The position numbers and the translations under genes were made by a program. From Herpetosiphon geysericola (GTDB lineage Bacteria; Chloroflexota; Chloroflexia; Chloroflexales; Herpetosiphonaceae), in NCBI RefSeq assembly GCF_001306135.1, contig NZ_LGKP01000022.1, positions 124,001 to 188,000 on the forward strand: DNA of 64,000 nt, given 5' to 3'. Shown piece after piece: positions 1-8,500 of the stretch. Within the stretch, counting starts at the first letter, position 1. Every line of letters starts with the position of its first letter. Below the pieces are notes generated by a model. It had not been told where the DNA came from, made no database searches, and saw nothing but the letters and a program-made list of their open reading frames with translations.

Positions 1-1
1 T

Positions 2-988
2 TTTATATTTGAAAATGTTAAAGGTCTGATCGATCCACGCAATCGTCTATTTCTAGAAACTATTCTCGATAGTTTTAAAGCTGAGGGTTATAACGTTTAC
101 TACAAGTTATTAAATTCGTTTGATTATGGGGTGGCGCAAAATCGTGATCGGGTATTTATTATTGGGATTCAACAAAAATTGGGTTTGCCCGATTTTTCAT
201 TTCCCGAATATAGTGAATCAAAACAACGGCTTTATGATCTTTTAGATAATCTTCAAGCTCCTTCTATTATTCCTGAATCGATTCCGATTCAACGCAATTT
301 ATTTGGTGAGCGGATTGAAGTAGGTTTCAATAAATTAACCCCGCGTGGCGCATTCAATGATTTCTTCATCCTTAACGATATTCGGAATGGACCAACTAGT
401 ATTCATAGCTGGGAAATCTATGCTACAACTGAACGTGAAAAGCAAATTTGTACAACGATTATGCGCAATCGGCGTAATCCACGCTATGGTGATTGTGATG
501 GAAATCCAATGAGCTATTCGGATATTGCGGATTTGGTAACTGATTTAGCTGAACCAGAACTGCAAGCCTTGGTACAAAAACGAATTTTACGTCAATATGA
601 AAATGGTAAATACGAGTTTTTCAATCGCCGTTTGTCTGGCGGGATCGACGGAACATATCGTATTTTCTTACCACATGCTCGCTTCTTTGGTACGTTAACT
701 GCGCGTGGAATGCACGATGAAATTGCCGAAATCAGTGTTAGCGGAGCAAACGCCGCAGAATATAAGCAAAATTTCATTCAACAAATATTAATCCCCAAAC
801 GCCATCGTCCAATTACCGTCAATGAAGCCGCCCGCATCCAAGGATTTCCTGCAACATTTAAGTTTCATTCCAATCAATCGGCTAATTTTCGCCTGATTGG
901 CAATAGTGTTGCCCCACCTGTTATTATGGCCTTGGGTAAAGCACTCCAAACAATTAATCTATTTGAGCCTGAATTGTGTGAGGTTTAG
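2..988 (+). CDS. C5 cytosine DNA methyltransferase, C-terminal part (5' end outside window)
   Basis: This is the modification enzyme of a Type II restriction-modification system; it methylates cytosine C5 in a specific DNA site using S-adenosylmethionine. The frame is open from base 2, so the gene begins before the window and the catalytic Pro-Cys motif is not visible. Visible motifs are the ENV motif (motif IV, FIFENVKGL) at the very start, QNRDRVFIIG (motif VI/VIII region) near base 135, a target-recognition stretch in the middle, then the C-terminal motif IX (TVNEAARIQGFP) and motif X (LIGNSVAPPV) near bases 815-930. It ends 3 bases before the start of the paired endonuclease gene, which suggests one transcript. 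No defect is seen in the visible part. The recognition sequence cannot be read from the protein. Confidence 0.93.
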   Translation, partial: FIFENVKGLIDPRNRLFLETILDSFKAEGYNVYYKLLNSFDYGVAQNRDRVFIIGIQQKLGLPDFSFPEYSESKQRLYDLLDNLQAPSIIPESIPIQRNLFGERIEVGFNKLTPRGAFNDFFILNDIRNGPTSIHSWEIYATTEREKQICTTIMRNRRNPRYGDCDGNPMSYSDIADLVTDLAEPELQALVQKRILRQYENGKYEFFNRRLSGGIDGTYRIFLPHARFFGTLTARGMHDEIAEISVSGANAAEYKQNFIQQILIPKRHRPITVNEAARIQGFPATFKFHSNQSANFRLIGNSVAPPVIMALGKALQTINLFEPELCEV

Positions 989-991
989 GCT

Positions 992-1806
992 ATGGCGATT
1001 AATCCGATTACTCGTAACAAAATTAAAGATTATTTGAATGGGTTTATCGATCAGCAGTTGGCCGTTTATAGTCAACGAAATCTACGGGAATTTCATGATG
1101 TTGATAGTTATCTAGCAGCTATTTCATCAGATGGAGATCTGAAGCCATTTCACGCTTCAATTATTCCATCTGCGATTATGCGTTTAAATCGCTTTGAACG
1201 AAGCCTAAGTACAGGGCTTGGCTCAACATTCGAGGAATGTGCACGCTTAATCGCGCTTGATCATCATGCAGTTGCTATCCGTAGCTACGATATCCAAGCA
1301 TCACTTGATCAAGCAGTTTGGGCTAGTATCGATTTATTAATTTCAAATATTGATCGTAACATCCCATCTATTCAATTACTGAAATGCTTGAAAAACTTCA
1401 ATCAATCGTATTAACTGGGATAGCAGAAAATCATGTTGTTCGGGCCGATCTGTATATTCAACGCCATGATGGTAGTGAGTTATTCTTTGAAATTAAGTCA
1501 CCAAAACCGAATAAAGGCCAATGTCTTGAAGTTATGCAGCGGTTATTACGAATTTACGCAATCAAACAACAATCTGCAATACCAATCAATGCATTTTATG
1601 CAATGGCTTACAATCCTTGGGGAGCTAATCGAGCAAGCTATACCTATAGCATGGTTAAAAAGTATACCGACTTTACAAATGCAGTAGTCATTGGGCAAGA
1701 GTTTTGGTCGTTGATTGGCGAACCATCAACATACACTGAACTACTTGAAATCTATCGTGAGGTTGGGCTATCAAAATCATCTGAGATAACCCAAAAACTT
1801 TTGTAA
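992..1806 (+). pseudogene. TdeIII-type Type II restriction endonuclease, frameshifted
   Basis: The N-terminal half reads in one frame from ATG 992 to a stop at 1412-1414. The rest continues in the -1 frame (open from 1360; ATG at 1384) to 1806. Both halves together resemble the TdeIII family from end to end: FHASIIPS and ERSLSTGLGSTFEECARLIA in the first part; RADLYIQRHDG, FFEIKSPKPNKGQCLE, AMAYNPWG and ELLEIYREVG in the second. The KSPKPNKGQ stretch carries the expected E-x-K catalytic core. The frame change must fall between about 1360 and 1414, where there is an AAAAA run at 1391-1395. It follows the methyltransferase by 3 bases. The simplest reading is a recent one-base indel that inactivates the nuclease while the methyltransferase is kept. 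A sequencing error or -1 ribosomal slippage are alternatives. Confidence 0.85.
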
Positions 1807-2141
1807 TACCTCTATAACGGCTCGCAAAAATGGGAGATGCGCCGGAGTTGGCCAACGATATTGCGGCTCCACGGCCAGCTAAACCAAACTGGATACAACA
1901 TACACAACCTCTTTCACGAGTGTTTGATTAAAGAGCAAGCCCAACGCTTCGAGGCATAGCGCAACATCCACTGGCGATTTGGGCTTGCTTGAGTTGTATT
2001 CTAGCAACTGGCTATGAAAAAGTTGTGGAGAATTATTGAACATTCGCGAACAAAAGTGGCATTTGGGGCTTGCCGCGCAGCATTCAAGGTTGTAAGGTAG
2101 ACCATAGGAGCAATGTTGCTCGGCTAGAAAGGGCTGTTGAT
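1807..2141. other. Non-coding gap with an 11-bp inverted repeat
   Basis: I see no convincing gene here. The clearest structure is an inverted repeat with arms AGCAAGCCCAA (1934-1944) and TTGGGCTTGCT (1979-1989) around a 34-base loop. It may act as a weak terminator for the restriction-modification pair, although no T-run follows. The rest is featureless and may be decayed sequence at the edge of the restriction island. Confidence 0.4.
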
Positions 2142-2594
2142 ATGATTGTTGATCTTTCTACGCGCTTGGATTGTGCTGCTAGCACCGCGATTGAGCATGT
2201 CACAACATCACGCCTTTTAGAATATGTGGCCAAACCGTTGGTCCGGTTTGTACCGAAACAACCACGCCAGCTGCCAACGATTTGGCACGATGGCACCTAT
2301 TGGGTCGAGTTGCGTTTATTTGGTCTGATTCCCTGCGGCAAACAGGCAATCGTCATCTCGCACCCACAGCAACATCCATTTACCTTGCGCGATAATGGCT
2401 ATAGCCGCCTTATCAAACGTTGGGATCATACGATTGAGGTGGCGGTTGAAGGCACAAGCACGCGCTATCGTGACCATCTGATAGTTGAGGCTGGCTGGCT
2501 AACCCCAATTATCTGGTTCTTCGCTCAAGTTTTTTATCGCCATCGGCAGCGGCGTTGGCGCCGTTTAGCCGCCAAACGTTTTCGTTATGAGTAG
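2142..2594 (+). CDS. SRPBCC-fold (polyketide cyclase/START-like) protein
   Basis: About 150 residues. The pattern is that of the SRPBCC lipid/hydrophobic-ligand-binding fold: an N-terminal strand and helices, a central block of strands (WVELRLFGLIPCGKQAIVIS), and a conserved C-terminal amphipathic helix (AGWLTPIIWFFAQVFY, then RHRQRRWRRLA). The ligand is unknown. An upstream in-frame TTG at 2070 would add 24 residues, but ATG 2142 has a good Shine-Dalgarno (GAAAGGG, 2127-2133) at proper spacing, so I use it. The stop overlaps the start of the next gene by 8 bases, so the two are probably translated together. Confidence 0.75.
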   Translation: MIVDLSTRLDCAASTAIEHVTTSRLLEYVAKPLVRFVPKQPRQLPTIWHDGTYWVELRLFGLIPCGKQAIVISHPQQHPFTLRDNGYSRLIKRWDHTIEVAVEGTSTRYRDHLIVEAGWLTPIIWFFAQVFYRHRQRRWRRLAAKRFRYE

Positions 2595-3018
2595 TATTTT
2601 GCTTGACCAAACCAACCCAGTGGTACAATTGTGTATTCGCGGGGTGCAGGCCGAAATGCACGATCACATTGCTGTTGCTCAAGCTGCCTATCAGCAAGCT
2701 TGGGCTATGCGCCAAACTGCCTTGGATGGCTGCATTGCGGCCCATTATTGTGCTCGTCATCAACCACCAATGATTATGCTCGAATGGAACCAGCTTGCGC
2801 TCGAACAGGCACGTTTGGTTGAACAAGCGGCCATCAGTGATTTTCTGCCATCGCTGTATTTGAATTTGGCTTGGTCGTATGAACAAACTGAGCAGCTCGC
2901 CCTCGCAGTCGCGCATTATCGACTGTGCTTGGCTAGCCTCGTTGGCTTGGAAGCTAGCCCCTATCACACCATGATTCAGGAAAGTGCTTTGACCGCGTTG
3001 CAACGCCTAGATCGGTAG
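2587..3018 (+). CDS. Small TPR-like protein
   Basis: 143 residues, almost wholly helical, with TPR-like spacing: NPVVQLCIRGVQAEMHDH, then AAYQQAWAMRQ, ACIAAHYCARHQ-type helix, and a final LYLNLAWSYEQTEQLALAVAHY repeat. Related short proteins in other bacteria are often labelled rRNA adenine methyltransferase, but there is no SAM-binding motif here and that label should not be carried over. It starts inside the end of the SRPBCC gene (8-base overlap) and runs 12 bases into the oppositely oriented TRIC-channel gene. No specific role can be given; TPR proteins usually mediate protein contacts. Confidence 0.7.
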   Translation: MSSILLDQTNPVVQLCIRGVQAEMHDHIAVAQAAYQQAWAMRQTALDGCIAAHYCARHQPPMIMLEWNQLALEQARLVEQAAISDFLPSLYLNLAWSYEQTEQLALAVAHYRLCLASLVGLEASPYHTMIQESALTALQRLDR

Positions 3019-3615
3019 CGTCCAATCGTAGCGCACCGCGCCCAAGCGCATGGCGGCGGTAATGCCAGTACAGACCAACACCGCCAGCGCATCAAAATTA
3101 AGATAGGTACATAACAGATAGCCACACGCGCCGACAAAGGCACAGGTTACATATAATTGAGTGCTGCGCTGAAACACCAAGGGAATTTCATTGCACAAAA
3201 TATCGCGCAGCATGCCACCAACCGAGGCCGTAATCACGCCCATCAAGGCGGCGATGAAGGCTGGCATCGAGGCTTCGAGGCCATAGGCCACGCCAACCGC
3301 TGTAAACAGGCCCAAGCCAAAGGCATCGGGAATTATAATTGCCTTTTCGGTCAGCGCAACCCAATCGGCTTTGGCCACAAAAAACGAGCCAATCGCCAAT
3401 GCCAACATCAACATTGGGTAAATTGGCTGTTGCACCCAGTAGAATGGGCGCCGATCGAGCAAGATATCCCGTACTGTTCCACCGCCAAACGTGGTGACAA
3501 ACGCCACCGTATACACGCCAATTAAATCGAATGAGCGACGGCGGGCAGTAATAATGCCCGAAATGGCAAAGGCAATCGTGGCACAAATTTCAATAAGCGA
3601 GAGCAGCGTTTCCAC
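3007..3615 (-). CDS. TRIC-like (UPF0126/YicG) cation channel family membrane protein
   Basis: 202-residue integral membrane protein with about seven hydrophobic segments and the family's internal duplication. The signature GGG-T-VRDILL occurs in the first repeat (about residue 47) and GGMLRDILCNEIP in the second (about residue 130). Bacterial members form trimeric channels for monovalent cations. The start is GTG at 3613-3615 with GAGGAT upstream. It converges on the TPR gene with a 12-base overlap. Its physiological ion and trigger are not evident. Confidence 0.88.
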   Translation of the reverse strand: METLLSLIEICATIAFAISGIITARRRSFDLIGVYTVAFVTTFGGGTVRDILLDRRPFYWVQQPIYPMLMLALAIGSFFVAKADWVALTEKAIIIPDAFGLGLFTAVGVAYGLEASMPAFIAALMGVITASVGGMLRDILCNEIPLVFQRSTQLYVTCAFVGACGYLLCTYLNFDALAVLVCTGITAAMRLGAVRYDWTLPI

Positions 3616-3642
3616 AACATCCTCTGAGTTTTAAGCTAATAC

Positions 3643-3671
3643 AAAACCGCGCCGAAAAATCAGGCGCGGTT
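3643..3671 (-). terminator. Rho-independent terminator for the GNAT gene
   Basis: Perfect 9-bp stem AACCGCGCC (3645-3653) / GGCGCGGTT (3663-3671). Read on the minus strand it is followed by a TTTTG run. It lies about 55 bases downstream of the GNAT stop and before the TRIC gene start. Confidence 0.75.
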
Positions 3672-3725
3672 CATGTCGCGATTGTCTATCACTATACCAC
3701 GAAGTTGCGATTGATCTATAGCTAT

Positions 3726-4292
3726 TTAGGGCATGGTTGCGCTAGCTGGATAAGCGCCATGAGCAGCCAAATATTCATCTTGCAACAAGTCCATCACAAT
3801 GTCGTCGTGCCAACGCCCGTTGCGAAAATTGATTTGGCGCAAACGCCCAGCCACTTGGAAGCCAACTTTGCTATAGACGCGCTGGGCACGTTGGTTGTAA
3901 TCGCGCACCGTCAATTGCAAGCGGTGAAAATTAAGCTCAGCAAAGACATAGCGCACCACCAAGTGCATTGCCTCGGTGCCATAGCCATTATCCCAAAACG
4001 CGCGATCAAGCATAATGCCCAATTCTGCCGAGCGATTTTTCAATTGTGCGCCCCAAACATTGGTGAAGCCAATCAATTGACCAGTTGCTGTTAGTTCAAT
4101 CGAAAAGCCAACATCGCTGCCACCATCGCGAAACCAATGGTCAAACATCATCACATTCGTTGGTTCATGGCGCAAACGAATATCACCATCGGTTTGCAAA
4201 GCCATAATTTCTGGATCACCCCACCATTGATGAAATATCGGCAGATCTTCTTGGCCAACAGAGCGCAGGGTCAAGCGACTTGAGCTAAACAT
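3726..4292 (-). CDS. GNAT-family N-acetyltransferase (RimJ/RimL-like)
   Basis: 188 residues in the acetyltransferase_3 pattern: N-terminal strand SSSRLTLRSVGQEDLP, middle GQLIGFTNVWGAQLKNRSAELGIMLD, acetyl-CoA-binding loop FWDNGYGTEAM (in place of the common R/Q-x-x-G-x-G/A), and C-terminal LQLTVRDYNQRAQRVYSKVGF. It transfers acetyl from acetyl-CoA to an amine, possibly a protein N-terminus or a small amine; the substrate is unknown. The open frame reaches 4442, but the ATG at 4292 has GGAG eight bases upstream and avoids overlap with the divergent gene at 4368, so I choose it. Confidence 0.85.
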   Translation of the reverse strand: MFSSSRLTLRSVGQEDLPIFHQWWGDPEIMALQTDGDIRLRHEPTNVMMFDHWFRDGGSDVGFSIELTATGQLIGFTNVWGAQLKNRSAELGIMLDRAFWDNGYGTEAMHLVVRYVFAELNFHRLQLTVRDYNQRAQRVYSKVGFQVAGRLRQINFRNGRWHDDIVMDLLQDEYLAAHGAYPASATMP

Positions 4293-4367
4293 GGGGTATA
4301 CTCCATCGTAATTAAGCAACCCTGATTGTAGCACGTTATTAGTAGTTTTGGCATGAGAGGAGCGATT

Positions 4368-5720
4368 ATGCTCGATTTGACCCAGCTTGATCAAGCAGCC
4401 ATGCTCACGCTTGCCCTCGATCATACCACCAATCCCGCGCAACTACGGGCGCTGGCCGAATGGATTAAGCTCGTTCACGTATCGCATTCAAATCAACCTA
4501 GCACGAGCTTGCATTATCTTACGACGCTTGCGCCGCAAGGCCCGCTAGCGATTTTCCTAGAACGGGCCAACACCTCGCCTGTAGTAGAAGCCTTGGTTGC
4601 CAACCCCAATACGCCAGCTCCAGTTGCTTTAGAATTTGCCGCCGCTGTTCCTGCTGCCTTCTTCGCTAATCCAGCGTTGGGTTCGTGGCTTTTGGCCAAT
4701 CCCGAGCTGTTGCGCCAACTCGAGCCGCTGTATCTATTACAGTTGTTGCGCTATGCCAACATTCCAGCGCCGATTTTGGGGTTGATTCGCACAATGAGCC
4801 TCGCAATCGCGCAAACTGTGGAATTGGATATTGGCTCGAATCCAGCCTTGGCTACTGATTGGTATGCGCAATATCAAACCTATAAGCAGCGGGTTGCGTT
4901 GCCAGCTACCGAAGCTAGCCTTTTATTGCAAGAATTGCTGAGTTTGAATGCGATTAACGAGCCAATGTTGAGCTGGCTGCGCCAATCGAGCCTTGAGCAG
5001 CATCAACGCCTCTTTATGCAAGTTTCTGCCAACAGCACGCCAGCATTTGAGCCAAAAACGCTTGATTTCAGCCCAAAATATGTCACCCTGCTTGATGCAC
5101 CACTTGCTGAGCGCATGTTGGTTGCCAATTCCAATGATGTTAAAGGCCTAGCAATTTTAGCCGAAGATGATGATCCTAATATTCGGCTTGTCGTAGCTCA
5201 GAATCCTGCAACCCCGCGCACAGTCCATCAACTGTTGGAGCTTGATGATTCGCAGCATGTGCGGGCAGCATTGGCGCGTAATCCCACCATTACGCCAAAA
5301 TTATTGTTGATGCTGGCTCGCGATTACAGCTGGTCGGCGGTGCCCATTCGTGGAGCCGCAGCGCGTAATCCAGTTGCAACTCCTGAGATTCTAGCCCTTT
5401 TGGCCCAAGATCAGGCTTCGCTTGTGCGTCAAACAGTGCTTCAGAACCAGCACATTGCGCCAGAAATTGGTCAACAAGTTTGCCAACGGGCATTAATCGA
5501 AGCCTTGTATTCGCTTGATCCATGGCTCCAGCTGCTGGCATGCGGTCATCCTGCTACGCCAATCGAGCATTTGGCCAAGGCGGTTAACTCGCCGTGGTGG
5601 CTTGGGCGGGCTGCCTTGGCCGAAAACCCCAGTTGCCCACCCGCAGTGCTTGAACAACTTGCCAACGATGGCAATTGCTATGTACGACTGCTTGGCCAAC
5701 GGCGACTTGAGCATGTTTAA
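4368..5720 (+). CDS. Leucine-rich-repeat-variant (LRV/HEAT-like) repeat protein
   Basis: 450 residues with no catalytic domain. The second half is a run of about 25-residue repeats with the LRV-type pattern V-R-x-A-x-A-x-NP-x-x-x-x-x-LL-x-x-LA: examples are RLVVAQNPATPRTVHQLLEL, HVRAALARNPTITPKLLLML, IRGAAARNPVATPEILALLA and LGRAALAENPSCPPAVLEQL. LRV proteins form superhelical scaffolds for protein binding. The ORF can begin at 4353, but AGAGGAG lies just before ATG 4368. The divergent GNAT gene starts 75 bases away. Partners are unknown. Confidence 0.75.
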   Translation: MLDLTQLDQAAMLTLALDHTTNPAQLRALAEWIKLVHVSHSNQPSTSLHYLTTLAPQGPLAIFLERANTSPVVEALVANPNTPAPVALEFAAAVPAAFFANPALGSWLLANPELLRQLEPLYLLQLLRYANIPAPILGLIRTMSLAIAQTVELDIGSNPALATDWYAQYQTYKQRVALPATEASLLLQELLSLNAINEPMLSWLRQSSLEQHQRLFMQVSANSTPAFEPKTLDFSPKYVTLLDAPLAERMLVANSNDVKGLAILAEDDDPNIRLVVAQNPATPRTVHQLLELDDSQHVRAALARNPTITPKLLLMLARDYSWSAVPIRGAAARNPVATPEILALLAQDQASLVRQTVLQNQHIAPEIGQQVCQRALIEALYSLDPWLQLLACGHPATPIEHLAKAVNSPWWLGRAALAENPSCPPAVLEQLANDGNCYVRLLGQRRLEHV

Positions 5721-5726
5721 ATAGCG

Positions 5727-5758
5727 GCGAGCCACAATCAAAATAGATCATGGCTCGC
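5727..5758. terminator. Hairpin between convergent genes
   Basis: 8-bp perfect stem GCGAGCCA (5727-5734) / TGGCTCGC (5751-5758) with a 16-base loop, between the LRV gene and the kinase gene, whose 3' ends face each other. There is no strong T-run on either strand, so termination is only probable. Confidence 0.45.
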
Positions 5759-5769
5759 TCAAAATTTAG

Positions 5770-8079
5770 TTATTGCCAGTAGCCAGCCATTAAATCGCCA
5801 CCACGGGTCGGAATCCCAGCGCCGCCTGGAACCACGCCGCCTTGAGCATTGTAGATCGTGAAGGTCACTTCTTGGCTGGCAGCTAGCCCACAGACGTTGC
5901 TATTGCCTGCGCCGTCCACGTTGCCACGATTACCAAGGCCATCGACGGTAACAAACCAACCGCTGGCATTAACTCCGCGAATATGCACCGCAAAACAGGT
6001 TGGCTCAACCGCGTTTTCTGCATACTTTTGGACGTACAAGCGTTGTGGTTTTGCGGTGGCTGGCACGGCGGTTGGTGGGGCTGGCTTAGTTGGCGTAGCT
6101 GGCACGGCGGTGGGCGAAATTGCCCGTAAACGAGCACGCAAGTCGCCTACATCGATATTTGGTGCATCCTGTGCTAACTCTAATGCCAAGCTATATACTT
6201 CACGAGCTTTGGCTAATTGTCCAGTTTCTTCAAAATTCTGGCCCTTCGCGAGATACGCCTTGACCATTGCATCAATTACCGCCAAATCGTTTTTTAATCC
6301 TGCAAATTCCTGCGCCGAATTAATTTGTTTTAAGCTTTGATCGAATTCATCGATTGCCTGATCCCACTCACCAGCACTGAACGCTTGTTTGCCCGCTTGA
6401 TAACTGCCGAGCAACTGATCAAGTTGTTTGGCCAAAGCGTGATCAGGATCAAAACGAAAGGCCTCGGCCAGATGTTGCTTGCTCATAGCAACCGAATCAG
6501 GATTGGTCAAGGTGCTGAGCGCCCAATTAAAATAGGTAGCAGAGCCAATACGCTTAAGCTCAAGATAGTTTTTATCAAGCTCCCAGACCCGATTAAAGGA
6601 CTGGGCTGCAAGCGGCCAATCTTGTTGGGCATAGGCTTCTTGGCCAACACTATATGCCAATCGCTTGGCTTCTTGCGGGTCGCTTGGTTCTTCCTCATCA
6701 GGTGGGGTTGGTGCTAGAGTTGGTGTTGCTTGGGCTACAAGGGTTGTTGTTGCTTGGGGTTGCGGTGAGCCATCTGCAATGCCACCTGGACTAGAATTTT
6801 TTGGGTTTGGATTTGTCGATGTTTTACCAAAAGTAGTAGTAATGACCAAAAAAATGAGTAGTAAACTAACGAGCCCAGCCCCAATCAGCATCCAACGTTG
6901 CTTGGTTTGCCATGGATTTGGCGTTAGTGGTGGGTAGATTTGCGGCGTGTAATTTGTTGGTGAATTTGGGGCTGGATTAAAATTGGCTTGGCTGTTCGGC
7001 TGATACGGTTGTTGAATTGCTTGGTTTGGCATTGAGCGTGACGCTGGATTGAAATTGGCTTGGCTAGGCGGTTGGTTTGGCTGATAAACAGTCGCAATGC
7101 TCTTTTCATTGGTTGCTGCTTGATGCAAAGCTACATTTGGGCGGCTTGACCCCTGTTGGATCACCGTGACATGTTCGGCTACGGGAATATTGGTTTGTGA
7201 GCCTGGATAGCGGGTTTTTTCAAGGGCCTCAAGAAAATCGCCCATGGTTGCAAAGCGCTCATTGGGGTTACTCGCAACCGCTTGATTGATCACGTTGACA
7301 ATGCCTGGTGGAATATGGGGTGCAAATTGACGTAATGATGGTAATTCTGCCTGTTGAATCCGATTAATCGTTATTCGCTCGTTGCTATCGGTTTCATACC
7401 AATATGGGTGTTTGCCCGCCAACATCTCGTATAAAATCAAGCCTAAGGCATAGATATCAGCCCGATGATCAGGCGTAAAGCCAGCAAATACTTCGGGCGC
7501 ACTGTAGGCAACGGTGCCAACAAAGCCACCAACTCTGGTCATGCGCGCTTGATTTTGGGCCAGCGCAATGCCAAAATCGGTCAATACCGCATCACCATTG
7601 GCCCGAAATAAAATGTTGGCTGGCTTAATATCGCGGTGAATAAAGCCCTTGCCATGCGCATAATCGAGGGCCGAGCCAATTTGCTTGATGACTTGCAGTG
7701 CTGTTTTCAACAGCTGTTGTGGTTGTTGCTGCAAGCGCGTGGTTAAGGTGCCATTGGGAATGTGCTCCATGGCGATAAAGGGAATATATTGTTGCACCGG
7801 CGCAAACCAGGTTTGGTTGGTATCGTAAATTGCCACAATGTGGGGGTGATGGAGTTGGCGCACCAGCTTGGCTTCATGAAAAAAACGATGCACCATCTCA
7901 TCATCGCTGAGGGCCACTGGGCGCAACACTTTGAAAGCCACCGTTTGATATATCGGATGGAAGGCTTGATAGACCTCGGCCATACCACCAGTGCCAATTT
8001 TGTGCTGCACCTGAAATTCTTCAAAATTGTGATTGGAATACATTCCCGCTTGTTGATTAGTGTGTGCTGAGTTACTCAT
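5770..8079 (-). CDS. Membrane serine/threonine protein kinase with extracellular TPR region (paralogue 1)
   Basis: 769 residues. The cytoplasmic Hanks-type (PknB-like) kinase domain has the glycine loop IGTGGMAEVY (about 28-37), the VAFKVL lysine, the catalytic loop HRDIKPANI, DFGIA and GTVAYSAPE, so it looks active. An Asn/Pro/Gln-rich linker leads to one membrane segment (WMLIGAGLVSLLLIFLVITT, about 398-418). Outside are TPR-like repeats (SVGQEAYAQQDWPLAAQSFN and following), a Pro/Thr stretch, and a C-terminal domain of about 90 residues ending GIPTRGGDLMAGYWQ. The start is ATG 8079 (AAGGGG upstream), not the further ATG at 8130. It is a close paralogue of the next gene on the same strand. 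It probably senses an envelope signal and phosphorylates cytoplasmic targets; the ligand is unknown. Confidence 0.9.
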   Translation of the reverse strand: MSNSAHTNQQAGMYSNHNFEEFQVQHKIGTGGMAEVYQAFHPIYQTVAFKVLRPVALSDDEMVHRFFHEAKLVRQLHHPHIVAIYDTNQTWFAPVQQYIPFIAMEHIPNGTLTTRLQQQPQQLLKTALQVIKQIGSALDYAHGKGFIHRDIKPANILFRANGDAVLTDFGIALAQNQARMTRVGGFVGTVAYSAPEVFAGFTPDHRADIYALGLILYEMLAGKHPYWYETDSNERITINRIQQAELPSLRQFAPHIPPGIVNVINQAVASNPNERFATMGDFLEALEKTRYPGSQTNIPVAEHVTVIQQGSSRPNVALHQAATNEKSIATVYQPNQPPSQANFNPASRSMPNQAIQQPYQPNSQANFNPAPNSPTNYTPQIYPPLTPNPWQTKQRWMLIGAGLVSLLLIFLVITTTFGKTSTNPNPKNSSPGGIADGSPQPQATTTLVAQATPTLAPTPPDEEEPSDPQEAKRLAYSVGQEAYAQQDWPLAAQSFNRVWELDKNYLELKRIGSATYFNWALSTLTNPDSVAMSKQHLAEAFRFDPDHALAKQLDQLLGSYQAGKQAFSAGEWDQAIDEFDQSLKQINSAQEFAGLKNDLAVIDAMVKAYLAKGQNFEETGQLAKAREVYSLALELAQDAPNIDVGDLRARLRAISPTAVPATPTKPAPPTAVPATAKPQRLYVQKYAENAVEPTCFAVHIRGVNASGWFVTVDGLGNRGNVDGAGNSNVCGLAASQEVTFTIYNAQGGVVPGGAGIPTRGGDLMAGYWQ

Positions 8080-8500
8080 ACTGTGGCCCCTTAACCGTAA
8101 CGTTGAATAACTGGAGATCATCACAAGCAAATAGCCCTAAAAACAGCAAACGCTGTTTATAAGTGCTCAAAAACCTGTTGGTTTGAACTATAGACTGATT
8201 GAATGATTGAAGTATTATCACATTATTTTGCTTGCTTCGCAAGCTTTATTTTGCTATTGCTAGGATTCCATAGCAATAGCTGTTGGTATTATTTTCTGTT
8301 TAGATACATTCTAATGCGAAATTTGGCATCTTATAAGTACCAGTTTGCCAATTTATCTAAATATTGCAGATAGCTGATTATTGGAGAACATGCTAGGAAA
8401 TGTGATGACGATTTGAGACACAAAAATCCCCTAGGCTATCAACATAGCACTAGGGGATTTTGCAAGGTACTTTTAGGCTAGCTGGAAATGGTATAGATGC
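8080..8500. other. Intergenic region between the two kinase genes
   Basis: AT-rich, no gene. It holds the terminator of the upstream kinase gene (listed separately), a 10-bp inverted repeat GCTATTGCTA (8253-8262) / TAGCAATAGC (8271-8280), and a small hairpin GCTTGC/GCAAGC (8230-8244). The region between about 8100 and 8400 should contain the promoter of the 5770-8079 kinase. I could not identify a clear -35/-10 pair. Confidence 0.45.
8422..8461 (-). terminator. Rho-independent terminator of kinase paralogue 2
   Basis: Perfect 12-bp stem AAAATCCCCTAG (8423-8434) / CTAGGGGATTTT (8450-8461) with a 15-base loop; on the minus strand it ends in TTTTTG. It lies about 40 bases past the stop codon of the 8501-11497 gene. 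Confidence 0.85.

Noticed and set aside
1360-1414. Programmed -1 frameshift in the endonuclease
   Set aside because: The site (TTG AAA AAC) is only a partial slippery heptamer and I see no clear downstream stem; a plain indel is simpler. Kept as an alternative only.
2587-3018. rRNA adenine methyltransferase
   Set aside because: Similar small proteins carry this label, but no SAM-binding motif is present; the pattern is TPR-like.
3705-4094. Plus-strand ORF of 129 residues
   Set aside because: Antisense to the GNAT gene.
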